Assembly (NCBI GenBank): GCA_947491935.1
Contig: CANLLF010000001.1
Coordinates: 248,001 to 312,000 of the forward strand
Reading direction: 5' to 3'
DNA length: 64,000 bases
DNA from: an uncultured Roseicyclus sp.
GTDB lineage: Bacteria; Pseudomonadota; Alphaproteobacteria; Rhodobacterales; Rhodobacteraceae
Under the pieces are notes generated by a model. The model was not told the DNA's origin and did no database searches. It saw only the letters and a list, made by a program, of their open reading frames with translations. This document shows, in pieces, positions 46,705 through 55,694 of the stretch. How positions within the stretch are numbered: position 1 is the first letter of the stretch; the number at the start of each line of letters is the position of its first letter. Position numbers and translations under genes: made by a program.

Positions 46705-47052
46705 TCAGCCCGGGCAATAGGTGTAGTCAAACACCAGGCCGTCGCGCAGCATCCGCATGATTTCGCCGTCCTGAAGCGGGATCAGCATCATGTTTGCGGT
46801 CCATTCCAGCCCCTCACCGGCGCAATTGCCGATATAGGAATAGCCGTTCGTGCCTTGGATCGGGGTGGGGTTGGAGAGCGTGCAGACCGACTCGTAGAAC
46901 GTCAGGACGTTGTTTTCCAAACGCACGATGGTCTCTTCGGGGTGGGTCGTGCAGGCGCCAAGCTGATACCGGCCATTGGCCACCTGGGCCGACGCGGTAC
47001 TTGCGCCAGCTGCAATCATCAGGGCGGCGATGCCCAGTTTCTTCAAAGTCAT
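46705..47052 (-). CDS. small secreted Cys-rich protein
   Basis: A 115-residue precursor with a signal peptide (residues 1-22, ending ASAQ) and a mature part with four Cys spaced for two disulfides. No family recognised. It looks distantly like the next gene: both have the pattern G-Y-G-x-C ... C-x-L-x-N-P-x-x-I ... Y-x-G-x-C ... TY-x-C-x-x, suggesting tandem paralogs. Confidence 0.7.
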   Translation of the reverse strand: MTLKKLGIAALMIAAGASTASAQVANGRYQLGACTTHPEETIVRLENNVLTFYESVCTLSNPTPIQGTNGYSYIGNCAGEGLEWTANMMLIPLQDGEIMRMLRDGLVFDYTYCPG

Positions 47053-47096
47053 GGATCAAATTCCTTGCATCAAAATGGATGCGCGGAGCTTGAAAA

Positions 47097-47462
47097 TCAG
47101 GGTTCGCACCGCGCGTAAGTATGGGCGATATTGTTGAACACAACGATCACGCCATCAATGGAGGCTTCCCCCACCAACAGCCGGGCCTCGAAATCACCGC
47201 CGGTGTCAGTGCATGCGCCATCGTACAGGAATGTCTCGTCCATGGCGCGGATGTTGATGGGATTGGCCAGATCGCAGCACATTTCTACAAGGCAAAGCGT
47301 TGGAAAGGAGAGTGAGGCCGTGCGTTCCGTCCCGGGCTCAAACCCCTCGGCCGGGCAGCTAAGACCTTGATAGAATAGCCCGTCTTGCGGAAAGGCGTGC
47401 GCAGTTGAAACAGTTAAAGCAATTGTCGCCACCATTGCGGCGGCGCGGGTAAAGATTGTCAT
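47097..47462 (-). CDS. small secreted Cys-rich protein, paralog of its neighbour
   Basis: A 121-residue precursor with a signal peptide (residues 1-23, STAHA). The mature part has six Cys, including a CC pair. The ATG at 47462 is chosen to give a proper signal peptide. Its layout resembles the preceding gene (Cys-L-x-NP-x-x-I core; C-terminal TYARC). Unknown function, probably periplasmic. Confidence 0.68.
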   Translation of the reverse strand: MTIFTRAAAMVATIALTVSTAHAFPQDGLFYQGLSCPAEGFEPGTERTASLSFPTLCLVEMCCDLANPINIRAMDETFLYDGACTDTGGDFEARLLVGEASIDGVIVVFNNIAHTYARCEP

Positions 47463-47484
47463 GATCAGGCTCCGAAATATGAGC

Positions 47485-48660
47485 TTAGGGACGTATCTCA
47501 ACCCTGCCGCCAACCGCCCCACCGATCAACCTTTGGTGGCATTGAAGCGCAAAACGGTCGGTCATGCCCGAGATGTAGTCGGACACGATGCGTGCCAGCG
47601 CGATGTTGTCATCCGCCACATCCTCCACATCCTTGCGCCATTGCTTGGGTAGCTCTGACGGGTTGGCGAGGAAGAAGGGGAAGAGGTCTTCCACCACCTG
47701 CGTGACCTCGGCCCGCATCGCGACCACCGAAGGGGCACGATACATGCGTTTGAATAAAAATGTCCGGATGACTTGCAGATCGCCGAACAACGCCTTGGAA
47801 AAGCGGATAATCGGACGGCCCGCATCGCGCACGTCTTGTGCCGTTTGCGGGTGGATGTCGGCGAGTGTGGCGCGCGCATGGGCGAGCACATCCTCCACCA
47901 GAATGCCGAAGAAACGGCGCAGCGCCTCATGCCGCCTGCGATAGTAGTTGAGGCCCGGATACCGCGCATCGACCGCCGCAAAACAGTCGCGCAGGATCGG
48001 AAGCTCCGCCAATTCATCGGTGGAGAACAGCTCCGCGCGCAGGCCGTCATGCAGATCGTGGTGGTTGTAGGCGATGTCATCCGCGAGCGCCGCAACCTGC
48101 GCCTCGGCGGAGGCATGGGTGTGTAATTCAAGCTCGATATCCGCACAGCTGGCGGCCAGCGCCCAGGGCAACGGCTCGGCGACTGGCCCGTTGTGTTTCG
48201 CAATGCCTTCAAGGGTTTCCCAGGTGAGGTTCAACCCGTCGAACTCGGCATAATGCCGTTCCAGATGGGTCACGATCCGCAAGGCCTGTGCGTTATGATC
48301 GTATCCACCATAGGGCGCCATCAGGGCCTGCAACGCGTCCTCACCGGTATGGCCGAATGGCGGATGGCCCAGATCATGGGCCAGCGCGACGGTTTCCGTC
48401 AGGTCCTCGTCCAGCCCCAGGGCGCGCGCCATCGTACGGGCCACCTGCGCAACCTCCAGCGAATGGGTCAGACGGGTGCGGAAGTAATCCCCCTCATGCT
48501 CCACAAACACCTGTGTTTTATGCTTCAAGCGCCGAAACGCGCTGGAATGAATGATCCGATCCCGGTCGCGCTGAAACGGAGAGCGGTGCACGCTCTCTTC
48601 TTCCGCCACGAGCCGCCCGCGCGTCATCGCCGGGTCGCAGGCATAAGCCGCGCGCATCAT
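47485..48660 (-). CDS. dgt: deoxyguanosinetriphosphate triphosphohydrolase-like protein
   Basis: HD-domain dNTP triphosphohydrolase (391 aa) releasing tripolyphosphate from dNTPs. The metal-binding motif HDLGHPPFGHTGED is near residue 100 with upstream LTHSLEVAQVAR. The start at 48660 (MMRAAY..) follows GGAGG; the frame continues far upstream to 49101 across the opposite-strand IscA-type gene, but that stretch is not coding. First gene of the dgt-argS-nagZ-scp run. Confidence 0.93.
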   Translation of the reverse strand: MMRAAYACDPAMTRGRLVAEEESVHRSPFQRDRDRIIHSSAFRRLKHKTQVFVEHEGDYFRTRLTHSLEVAQVARTMARALGLDEDLTETVALAHDLGHPPFGHTGEDALQALMAPYGGYDHNAQALRIVTHLERHYAEFDGLNLTWETLEGIAKHNGPVAEPLPWALAASCADIELELHTHASAEAQVAALADDIAYNHHDLHDGLRAELFSTDELAELPILRDCFAAVDARYPGLNYYRRRHEALRRFFGILVEDVLAHARATLADIHPQTAQDVRDAGRPIIRFSKALFGDLQVIRTFLFKRMYRAPSVVAMRAEVTQVVEDLFPFFLANPSELPKQWRKDVEDVADDNIALARIVSDYISGMTDRFALQCHQRLIGGAVGGRVEIRP

Positions 48661-48744
48661 CTGCCTCCACGCCAAAGGGCCACCTTGTCCCGGCCCTGCC
48701 CCCTTCATATATTGGCACCCAAGCGATTGCGACAGGTGAAACCC

Positions 48745-49074
48745 ATGCTGAGTATCCCTCCCAAAGTGACGGATCGCGCCTTTGCGCGGCTGGCGGAAAT
48801 CAATGAAGAGGCGGATGCGCCGCAAGCACTCCGCGTGGCGGTCGAGGGCGGTGGGTGTTCCGGCTTTCAGTATGAAATCAAGCTCGATACGCCCGCAGAT
48901 GATGACCTTGTGCTGGAAGGAAACGGCCAGAAAGTTGTGGTCGACACGATCTCCCTGCCCTTCCTGGCCGACGCCGTGATTGATTTCACCGAAGAACTGA
49001 TTGGCGCGCGCTTCACAATCGAGAACCCGAACGCGACGTCGTCTTGCGGGTGTGGCACGTCCTTTTCGATGTAA
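48745..49074 (+). CDS. erpA: iron-sulfur cluster assembly/insertion protein (IscA/ErpA-type)
   Basis: A-type carrier (109 aa) passing Fe-S clusters to apoproteins. The three invariant Cys are Cys38 (GGGCSGF), Cys101 and Cys103 (SSCGCGTSF). The ATG at 48745 gives a standard family length. It is divergent from dgt, 84 bases apart, the usual neighbourhood in Rhodobacterales. ErpA is the best guess among IscA, ErpA and SufA. Confidence 0.9.
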   Translation: MLSIPPKVTDRAFARLAEINEEADAPQALRVAVEGGGCSGFQYEIKLDTPADDDLVLEGNGQKVVVDTISLPFLADAVIDFTEELIGARFTIENPNATSSCGCGTSFSM

Positions 49075-49140
49075 CGCCGGGTTCCGCTGGCGCTTTTCCA
49101 CTGCGATGCTACCCTTTCATCACGCAAGAGAGGGTGCGCC

Positions 49141-50325
49141 ATGGATCTTTCATATTCCCCGCAGGAACAGGCATTTCAGGCAGAAGTCCGCGCGTTTCTG
49201 GCCGAGGCGCTCCCCTCCGATATAAGCAGCCGGGTGGCCTCCGGTGCCGGTGCGACCCGAGACGATATGGAGCGCTGGCACACAATCCTGAACGAAAAGG
49301 GATGGCTTGGCGGCACCTGGCCGGTTGAACATGGCGGTCAGGGCTGGGGGCCAATTGAACTCCACATTTTCGAAGAAGAGAGCGCGCTGGCGAATGCACC
49401 CCGGATCGTGCCGTTCGGGCTCAAGATGCTCGGGCCCGTCCTGATGCAGTTCGGCACCGCCGCGCAGCAGGCCGAATATCTGCCGCGAATCCTGGATGGC
49501 CGCGATTGGTGGTGCCAGGGCTATTCTGAGCCGGGGGCGGGCTCCGACCTTGCCTCCCTCAAGACCCGCGCCGACCGGGATGGCGAGCATTACATCGTCA
49601 ACGGGCAGAAAACCTGGACGACGCTTGGCCAATACGCCAACCGGATCTTCTGCCTCGTGCGTACGAAATTCGAAGGCAAGCCCCAGGAAGGGATCTCGTT
49701 TCTCCTGATGGACCTCGACATGCCGGGTGTCGAAATGCGGCCTATCCGCCTGATTGAAGGCGGGTATGAAGTGAACGAGGTCTTCTTTACCGATGTCCGG
49801 GTACCCGTTGGCAACCTCGTGGGGGAGGAGAATATGGGTTGGACCATCGCCAAGTACCTGCTTGGTCATGAGCGCACGAATATCGCGGGAACCGGGTTCA
49901 GCGTGCAGGCGTATGCGCAACTGAAGGATCTGGCACAACGGGTCACCCGCAATGGCAAGCCCCTGATCCAGAACCCTTTATTCGCGGCCCGCATGGCCAG
50001 CGTGGAGGCTGAACTGGAGGCGATGAAGATAACCAATCTGCGGATGCTGTCGACCGCCGCAAAGGGAGGGCAGCTGACCCACGAGCCGTCGATGTTGAAG
50101 ATCAAGGGCACTGTGATCCGGCAGGAATTGAACGACCTTGCCCGCCGCGCCCTTGGGCCTGCCGCGGCCCCCTTCCCGTCCGAGGATCTCGATAACCTTG
50201 CCATTGCGCCGCCCGGCCATGGGCACAACGCAGCGGGCTACTTCAACAACCGCAAGATCTCGATCTATGGCGGCTCGAACGAGATTCAGCGCAACATTCT
50301 GGCCAAGGGGATGATGCGCCCATGA
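49141..50325 (+). CDS. acyl-CoA dehydrogenase, large subunit-like
   Basis: FAD acyl-CoA dehydrogenase (394 aa). FAD-site motif WCQGYSEPGAGSDLASLKT is near 120, and EVFFTDVRVPVGNLVGEENMG near 218; the C-terminal YGGSNEIQRNILAKGMM is family-standard. Overlaps the next, shorter acyl-CoA dehydrogenase by four bases. Such adjacent pairs in steroid and bile-acid pathways form alpha2beta2 enzymes with FAD bound at the interface; whether this pair does so is inference. Confidence 0.88.
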   Translation: MDLSYSPQEQAFQAEVRAFLAEALPSDISSRVASGAGATRDDMERWHTILNEKGWLGGTWPVEHGGQGWGPIELHIFEEESALANAPRIVPFGLKMLGPVLMQFGTAAQQAEYLPRILDGRDWWCQGYSEPGAGSDLASLKTRADRDGEHYIVNGQKTWTTLGQYANRIFCLVRTKFEGKPQEGISFLLMDLDMPGVEMRPIRLIEGGYEVNEVFFTDVRVPVGNLVGEENMGWTIAKYLLGHERTNIAGTGFSVQAYAQLKDLAQRVTRNGKPLIQNPLFAARMASVEAELEAMKITNLRMLSTAAKGGQLTHEPSMLKIKGTVIRQELNDLARRALGPAAAPFPSEDLDNLAIAPPGHGHNAAGYFNNRKISIYGGSNEIQRNILAKGMMRP

Positions 50326-51401
50326 ATTTCGGGATGTCCGATGATCGGCGCATGTTGTCCGATACGCTGCGCCGTTACCTCGCCGATGCCTACCCGTTCG
50401 AACATCGGACGGCCGTCGCCTACGACGCCCCGTTCCACGATCCGGAAAAATGGGCGGACCTGGCGGAGTTGGGCGTTTTCTACGCCCTTTTTTCGGAAGA
50501 GTGTGGCGGCATGGGCGGGCACGGCTTCGACATCGTCACGGTGTTCACCGAACTGGGCCGCGCGGTCTGTCCCGAACCGGTTCTGGGGCAACTCCTCGCC
50601 GCGTCGTTGCTGCGGCACGCCCCCGACGCATTAGAGCCGATCCTTGACGGCTCGGACCGATATGCTTTGGCGGTGGGAGAGATCGACGCCCCCTATGAAT
50701 ATGGAACGCCGAAGACCGCAGCCACGCATGTTTCGGGTGCGAGCTATACGCTTTCCGGACGCAAAACCGTGGTCTACGGCGCCGCCAGCGCGAACAGGTT
50801 TCTCGTTACGGCGTCACTGCCGAATGGACCCCTGGGTTTGTTTAACGTCAGCGTCGAAGATATTGACGTCATTGGCTATTCCATGATCGATGGAGGACCG
50901 GCGGGGGAGGTTGTGCTGGACAGCTCGCCGGGAACCCTGATCGTTGATGACGCTGGTCCTTTACTTGAAACCACACTGGATCTTGGTGCGCTGGCGCTCT
51001 GTGCCGAAGCGTTTGGGGCGATGGAAATCGCGCAAGACATGCTGGTTGACTACCTCAAGACCCGCAAACAATTCGGCCAACCCATCGGCGCGTTTCAAGC
51101 CCTGCAACACCGCGCCATCGACCTCGCGATCGAAATCGAACAGGCGCGATCGATCATCATCCTGGCTGCATCGGCGGAAGGCACGCCGGACTTCCCGAAA
51201 CGCGCCGCGCAGGCCAAGCACCTTGTGGGCAGGATCGCCCGGCAGGTGGCGGAGGAGGCCATCCAGATGCATGGCGGCATCGGGATCACGTGGGAATACC
51301 CCCTCTCTCACTACGCCAAACGGCTGGTGATGATCGACCATCAGCTTGGCGACAGTGACCATCACCTGGAACGGCTCATGGCCGGTTTGGTCGAAGGCTA
51401 A
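50322..51401 (+). CDS. acyl-CoA dehydrogenase, partner subunit-like
   Basis: A shorter acyl-CoA dehydrogenase (359 aa). It has the fold's C-terminal motif MHGGIGITWEYPLSHYAKR, while the middle domain lacks clear FAD-contacting signature residues seen in its neighbour. The ATG overlaps the upstream stop. The most economical reading is a heteromeric enzyme with the preceding gene acting on branched or ring-derived acyl-CoAs. No other beta-oxidation genes are in the window. Confidence 0.85.
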   Translation: MNFGMSDDRRMLSDTLRRYLADAYPFEHRTAVAYDAPFHDPEKWADLAELGVFYALFSEECGGMGGHGFDIVTVFTELGRAVCPEPVLGQLLAASLLRHAPDALEPILDGSDRYALAVGEIDAPYEYGTPKTAATHVSGASYTLSGRKTVVYGAASANRFLVTASLPNGPLGLFNVSVEDIDVIGYSMIDGGPAGEVVLDSSPGTLIVDDAGPLLETTLDLGALALCAEAFGAMEIAQDMLVDYLKTRKQFGQPIGAFQALQHRAIDLAIEIEQARSIIILAASAEGTPDFPKRAAQAKHLVGRIARQVAEEAIQMHGGIGITWEYPLSHYAKRLVMIDHQLGDSDHHLERLMAGLVEG

Positions 51402-51498
51402 AGATACCTCCAGCGGGACGACTAGGGAAAAGATGCAGCCACAGCCCTAGTCAGATTGCCGCTTCATCTATCGAGGGCCATTCGGGTGCGTATCGGTC

Positions 51499-52512
51499 TT
51501 ATGCGCCCAAACGGGCAGCGATGCTGTCTGTCGTCACGGTTCCGATCACTTCCCCGTTCTCCTCCACGGCCAGCGGGGCCGGGCTTTCCGCGAAGCGTGT
51601 CAGGATATCGCGTACCGGCATTTCGATGGGGATGCGGGGGGCGTCCGTGGGGACGTCCTGCATCACATCGCGGGCCGTCAGGACGCCCAACGGGTTCATA
51701 TTGGACACAAATTCAGCCACGTATTCCGTTGCCGGTTCCGAGAAAATCTGCCGCGGTGTGCCGATCTGAACGATCCGCCCGCCCTCCATGATCGCGATCC
51801 GGTTGCCGATCTTGAAGGCTTCGTCCAGATCGTGGCTGACGAAGATGATGGTCCGCTGAAGGTCGCGTTGGAGGTCGAGCAATTCGTCTTGCAGCTTGGA
51901 GCGGATCAGCGGATCGAGGGCGGAGAACGGCTCATCCATCAGGAGGATCGGCGCCTCGGTCGTGAAGGCCCGTGCAAGGCCCACGCGCTGCTGCATGCCG
52001 CCTGACAATTCTCCGACCTTCCGTTCGGCCCATTCGCTGAGGTTGACGAGGGCCAATTGCCGGTCCACCCGCTCGTGGCGTTCGGCTGGAGCCACGCCCG
52101 CCAGTTCCAGCCCGAGCCCCACATTCTCACGCACCGTCCGCCAGGGCAGAAGGCCGAATTGCTGGAACACCATGGAGACGCAATTCTGCCTCAGGTAGCG
52201 CAGTTCGCCGGTCGCAGCACCCGGAAGCGTGCAGGACCAATCCTGATCGAACACCTCCACCTTGCCCCGCGCAACGGGGTTAAGGCCGTTAACCGCGCGC
52301 AACAAAGTGGATTTGCCTGAGCCGGACAGGCCCATCAGCACCAGGATTTCACCGGATTCGACATCCAGGGAGCAGTTGTGGACACCCAGAACATGATCCG
52401 TTTCGGTCTGGATCTCGCTTCGGGATTGGCCGTCATCGGCCAGTTTCAGGGCGCGCGCCGGGCGGGGGCCGAACATGATGCAGACGTCCTTGAAAGATAC
52501 CGCTGTGCTCAT
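51499..52512 (-). CDS. choV: choline ABC transporter ATP-binding protein
   Basis: ATPase of a ProV/ChoV-type quaternary-amine importer (337 aa). Walker A GLSGSGKST (residues 65-73), signature LSGGMQQRVGLARA, Walker B ILLMDEPFSALDP. A C-terminal CBS-like region (residues 265-337) is usual. The start overlaps the GFA-gene stop by four bases. A copy of the GTTAA motif lies in it, within the segment coding for VNGLN. Downstream of choW and the GFA gene in one transcript. Confidence 0.94.
   Translation of the reverse strand: MSTAVSFKDVCIMFGPRPARALKLADDGQSRSEIQTETDHVLGVHNCSLDVESGEILVLMGLSGSGKSTLLRAVNGLNPVARGKVEVFDQDWSCTLPGAATGELRYLRQNCVSMVFQQFGLLPWRTVRENVGLGLELAGVAPAERHERVDRQLALVNLSEWAERKVGELSGGMQQRVGLARAFTTEAPILLMDEPFSALDPLIRSKLQDELLDLQRDLQRTIIFVSHDLDEAFKIGNRIAIMEGGRIVQIGTPRQIFSEPATEYVAEFVSNMNPLGVLTARDVMQDVPTDAPRIPIEMPVRDILTRFAESPAPLAVEENGEVIGTVTTDSIAARLGA
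52279..52293 (+). repeat. GTTAA-N4-GTTAA motif, copy 2 (within choV)
   Basis: GTTAAGGCCGTTAAC on the + strand, opposite to the coding strand of choV, where it reads in the Val-Asn-Gly-Leu-Asn frame. Confidence 0.7.
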
Positions 52513-52919
52513 GTCCTGGCCTCGTATCGCAGGGTTCCGGCAACGCCGTCCGGTGCCCCCCCATCGGCGGAGTGGTTTTGCCCATCCATCACCAGCACCT
52601 CGGCCAGATCAAAGGGGGACATCCCCTCGATACAGGCCAGGTTCACGCCGTATTCATTGGGGTTGGAACGGCGGCGGTGATGAGTGTAGATCCCGCAGGT
52701 CTTGCAGAAATAGTGCTCCGCCGTGCGGGTGTTGAATTGGTAGAGCGCCAGGTTGTCCGCGCCCTCCAGGATCTCGACCCCGTCAAGCGGAGCCGACACC
52801 GCCACCGCGCCGCGCATCCGGCACAGCGTGCAATCGCAGCGGCGCGCCGAGGCGATCCCGTCGCTCAATTCGACCCGCAGCTTCACCGCGCCGCAATGGC
52901 AGCTTGCATTCACATTCAT
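52509..52919 (-). CDS. GFA-family (CENP-V/formaldehyde-activating-like) zinc protein
   Basis: A 136-residue zinc-binding protein of the glutathione-dependent formaldehyde-activating (GFA) fold. Cys motifs CHCGAVK (residues 7-13), CDCTLCRMRG (29-38) and YFCKTCGIYTHHRR (90-103) are all present. It is inserted between choW and choV with four-base overlaps on both sides, so it is translated with the importer. Choline demethylation releases one-carbon units, so a formaldehyde-related role is conceivable but unproven. Confidence 0.88.
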   Translation of the reverse strand: MNVNASCHCGAVKLRVELSDGIASARRCDCTLCRMRGAVAVSAPLDGVEILEGADNLALYQFNTRTAEHYFCKTCGIYTHHRRRSNPNEYGVNLACIEGMSPFDLAEVLVMDGQNHSADGGAPDGVAGTLRYEART

Positions 52920-53905
52920 GTTTTCACCCTCAACGCGCGGTCGAGCACGATGGCCACGACCACGATGATGAACCCGCTTTCAAAGCCAAGCCCCGTATTC
53001 ACCTGGTTCAGCGCACGCACCACTGGTACGCCCAACCCGTCCGCGCCCACAAGCGCCGCGATCACCACCATCGAGAGCGACAGCATGATCGTCTGGTTCA
53101 GGCCGGCCATGATCTGCGGCAGCGCATAAGGCAGCTCCACCTTCCACAGCTTCTGCCGCCCCGTCGCGCCAAAGGCATCCGCGGCTTCCAGCAGGGCCGT
53201 GGGCGTGGAGGAAATGCCCAGATGCGTCAGCCGGATCGGGGCGGGCAGCACGAAGATCACCGTGGCGATCAGGCCGGGCACCATGCCAATGCCGAAAAAC
53301 ACGATGGCGGGAATGAGATAGACGAAGGTTGGCAGGGTTTGCATCAGGTCCAGAACCGGACGCATCCACGCATACAGGCGGGGCCGGTGGGCGGCCGCGA
53401 TGCCGATGGGCACGCCCACGCCCATACACACCACGCAAGCCGACAGAACCAGCGTGAGGCTTTCTGTCGTTTCCTCCCAATAGCCCTGATTCACGATGAA
53501 CAGGAACCCGACCGCGACCAGCGCCGGGACCTTCCAGCCCCGATGCAACCACCAGGCGAGGCCCGCGAAAATCGCGATAATCAGGAAGGCGTGCCATTCC
53601 TGGGGATACAGAAACGACGCATCGCGCAGGCGAACGTCTGAAATCCAGCTGGTATTCGGCGGCTCCTGCAACAACGCCAGAATGGCCTCGATCATCGCCT
53701 CAAGGCCCACCGCGACGGCATCGAAGATGAACGCCCCGTTGGCCTGCAACCAGTCGAACATCGCTTCGGCCGCATCGCCCACACGCAGCTTGCATTCCGT
53801 CAGCAAGGTGATCGGGCCGGTCACCGCGTCATCATTCGGGAAGTCACATTCCGTCAGGCCGTCCTCCCCCAACCAGGGAAGCCTGTTTCTCAACCATTCC
53901 AGCAT
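52916..53905 (-). CDS. choW: choline ABC transporter permease
   Basis: ChoW/ProW-type permease (329 aa) with about six to seven helices. The EAA-like loop is near residue 245 (LEAADAFGATGRQKLWKVELP). The N-terminal ~90 residues are a periplasmic/cytoplasmic extension usual for this group. Coupled by overlap to the GFA gene. It pairs with ChoV and the periplasmic ChoX, whose gene lies 750 bases away beyond an opposite-strand GST gene. Confidence 0.92.
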   Translation of the reverse strand: MLEWLRNRLPWLGEDGLTECDFPNDDAVTGPITLLTECKLRVGDAAEAMFDWLQANGAFIFDAVAVGLEAMIEAILALLQEPPNTSWISDVRLRDASFLYPQEWHAFLIIAIFAGLAWWLHRGWKVPALVAVGFLFIVNQGYWEETTESLTLVLSACVVCMGVGVPIGIAAAHRPRLYAWMRPVLDLMQTLPTFVYLIPAIVFFGIGMVPGLIATVIFVLPAPIRLTHLGISSTPTALLEAADAFGATGRQKLWKVELPYALPQIMAGLNQTIMLSLSMVVIAALVGADGLGVPVVRALNQVNTGLGFESGFIIVVVAIVLDRALRVKT

Positions 53906-53982
53906 TCTGCACGTCCCTTGCCGCTCTTACCCGCCCATGGCACCCTTACCTTCCGTTTCATCACATCGCGGAGGTGCATGCC

Positions 53983-54624
53983 ATGGCCGAACTGATCCTT
54001 TACACCAACCCCATGTCGCGGGGCCGGATCGCCCGCTGGATGATGGAGGAAGCCGGGCTGCCCTATGAGACCCGCGTGGTGAATTACGGGCCCGAGATGA
54101 AGGGGCCGGACTATCGCGCCATCAACCCGATGGGGAAGGTCCCGTCGCTTGTCCATGGCGATACGATTGTGACGGAGGGGGCCGCGATTTGCGCCTATAT
54201 GGCCGATCTGGCGACGGAGGCCGGGCTTGCCCCGCCCGTCGGCCACCCGGATCGCGGGCCCTATTATCGATGGCTGTTCTTCGGTGCCGGTCCGTTGGAG
54301 GCCGCCGTGGTTGTTGCATCCTTCGGCTTCGACACCAAGGACGATGCCACCTACAGGCGCGCCGGTTGGGGCAGCCTGCCCGCGGTTGTGGATGCGCTGG
54401 AGCAGCTTTTCTCCGATGGACGGGCGTTTATCCTCGGCGATGGGTTCAGCGCCGTGGATGTCTATCTTGGTGCGCAGATTTCGTGGGGCCTGCAATTCGG
54501 CACCATCGATGAGCGCCCGGGCTTCGCGGAATACGTCGCGCGCATCACCGCACGCCCCGCCGCGCTCCGCGCCGCCGAACTGGACGATGCCTTGGTGGCC
54601 GAAACCCAAAAAGACGGCGCCTGA
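53983..54624 (+). CDS. glutathione S-transferase family protein
   Basis: GST (213 aa) with thioredoxin-like N-domain (MAELILYTNPMSRGRIARW; residues 1-75) and helical C-domain. Active-site residue in the N-terminal loop is Ser12/Pro-flanked, beta/zeta-like. The ATG at 53983 is eight bases after GGAGG; the upstream ATG at 53974 is too close to it. It sits alone on the + strand, splitting the choline importer genes. Confidence 0.88.
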   Translation: MAELILYTNPMSRGRIARWMMEEAGLPYETRVVNYGPEMKGPDYRAINPMGKVPSLVHGDTIVTEGAAICAYMADLATEAGLAPPVGHPDRGPYYRWLFFGAGPLEAAVVVASFGFDTKDDATYRRAGWGSLPAVVDALEQLFSDGRAFILGDGFSAVDVYLGAQISWGLQFGTIDERPGFAEYVARITARPAALRAAELDDALVAETQKDGA

Positions 54625-54640
54625 AGCGCCGCCCTTTCTT
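54615..54640. terminator. bidirectional terminator between GST and choX
   Basis: Stem CGGCGC / GCGCCG around a five-base loop, with a T-rich tract on each side (CCCTTTCTTT on +; TCTTTTT on -). It serves the convergent GST and choX genes. Confidence 0.7.
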
Positions 54641-54653
54641 TCATGGCCTGCGT

Positions 54654-55598
54654 TCAAAGGCCCAGTGCTTCGGACACAGCCGCCGCCGCATCGCCACCAT
54701 CGAAGGTGGTCACACCATCGAGCCATGCCATGACCGCGTCGGGGTTGGCCGCCATCCAGGCCGTCGCGGCATCCGCGGGCTCTTCCCCGTCATTCAGGAT
54801 CGCGCCCATGATCTCGTTTTCCATGGCGAGGCTGAATTCCAGGTTGTTCAGGAGCGCGCCGACATTGGCGCATTCTTCCACATACCCCGCCCGCGTGTTG
54901 GTGTAGACCGTCGCACCGCCCAGGTTCGGGCCGAACCAGTCATCGCCGCCCTCCAGATAGGTCAACTCGAAATTGGCGTTCATCGGGTGCGGTTCCCAGC
55001 CGAGGAAGACAATCGGCTCATCCCGGTCCGATGCGCGCGCCACCTGGGCCAGCATGCCTTGCTCGGAGCTTTCGACAACCTCGAAGCCTTCCAGGTCAAA
55101 CGCGCCGGCTTCGATCATGTCCATGATCAGGCGGTTGCCGTCATTGCCGGGCTCGATGCCGTAGATCTCACCGTCCAACTCATCCATGGCACCTGCGATG
55201 GAGGCGAAATCGGTGATGCCAAGCGCGGCACCGGCTGCATTCGTGGCCAGCGTATACTTTGCGCCTTCCAGGTTCGCGCGCACGGTGTCGACAGTGCCCG
55301 CGTCGCGATAGGGCGCAATGTCAGCCTCCATCGTGGGCATCCAGTTGCCAAGGAAGATGTCAACGTCGCCTTCGGCCAGCGACGTATAAGTGACCGGCAC
55401 CGACAGGACGAGGATCTGCGTCTCGTAGCCCAACGCCTCAAGCACCACGGTCGTGGCGGCGGTTGTGGCGGTGATATCGGTCCAGCCCACATCCGAAAAG
55501 GTCACCATCCCGCATTCGGCATGGGCATCGGCCATCGCGGCGCCGGTGGATACGGCCAGCGCAAGCGCTGAGATCGCGGATTTACGCAAAATAGTCAT
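54654..55598 (-). CDS. choX: choline ABC transporter substrate-binding protein
   Basis: Periplasmic quaternary-amine-binding protein of the ProX/ChoX type (314 aa). Signal peptide residues 1-25 (ALALAVSTGAAMADA). The body matches ChoX (FSDVGWTDITATTAATTVVLEALGYET near 34-60). A Trp (residue 43) near GWTDI and other aromatic residues should form the cation-binding box. Divergent from betI; the BetI operator is between them. It feeds the ChoVW permease encoded downstream. Confidence 0.94.
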   Translation of the reverse strand: MTILRKSAISALALAVSTGAAMADAHAECGMVTFSDVGWTDITATTAATTVVLEALGYETQILVLSVPVTYTSLAEGDVDIFLGNWMPTMEADIAPYRDAGTVDTVRANLEGAKYTLATNAAGAALGITDFASIAGAMDELDGEIYGIEPGNDGNRLIMDMIEAGAFDLEGFEVVESSEQGMLAQVARASDRDEPIVFLGWEPHPMNANFELTYLEGGDDWFGPNLGGATVYTNTRAGYVEECANVGALLNNLEFSLAMENEIMGAILNDGEEPADAATAWMAANPDAVMAWLDGVTTFDGGDAAAAVSEALGL

Positions 55599-55634
55599 GA
55601 ATTGTCTTCTCCCGGTTGATGTCTGATCTTTTTG

Positions 55635-55654
55635 TTGATTGACCAGTCAATTAA
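55635..55654. promoter_or_regulatory. BetI-type operator
   Basis: Palindrome TTGATTGAC-CA-GTCAATTAA in the choX-betI gap, resembling known BetI boxes (ATTGA..TCAAT). It lies between the divergent choX and betI promoters and could repress both until choline is present. Confidence 0.75.
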
Positions 55655-55694
55655 AATACTATTTCTGGAGCGATGCAACCTTGGAGAAATCGCA

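Noticed and set aside
48661-49101. N-terminal extension of Dgt by 147 codons
   Set aside because: It runs antisense through the IscA-type gene; the start at 48660 has a GGAGG site and fits family length.
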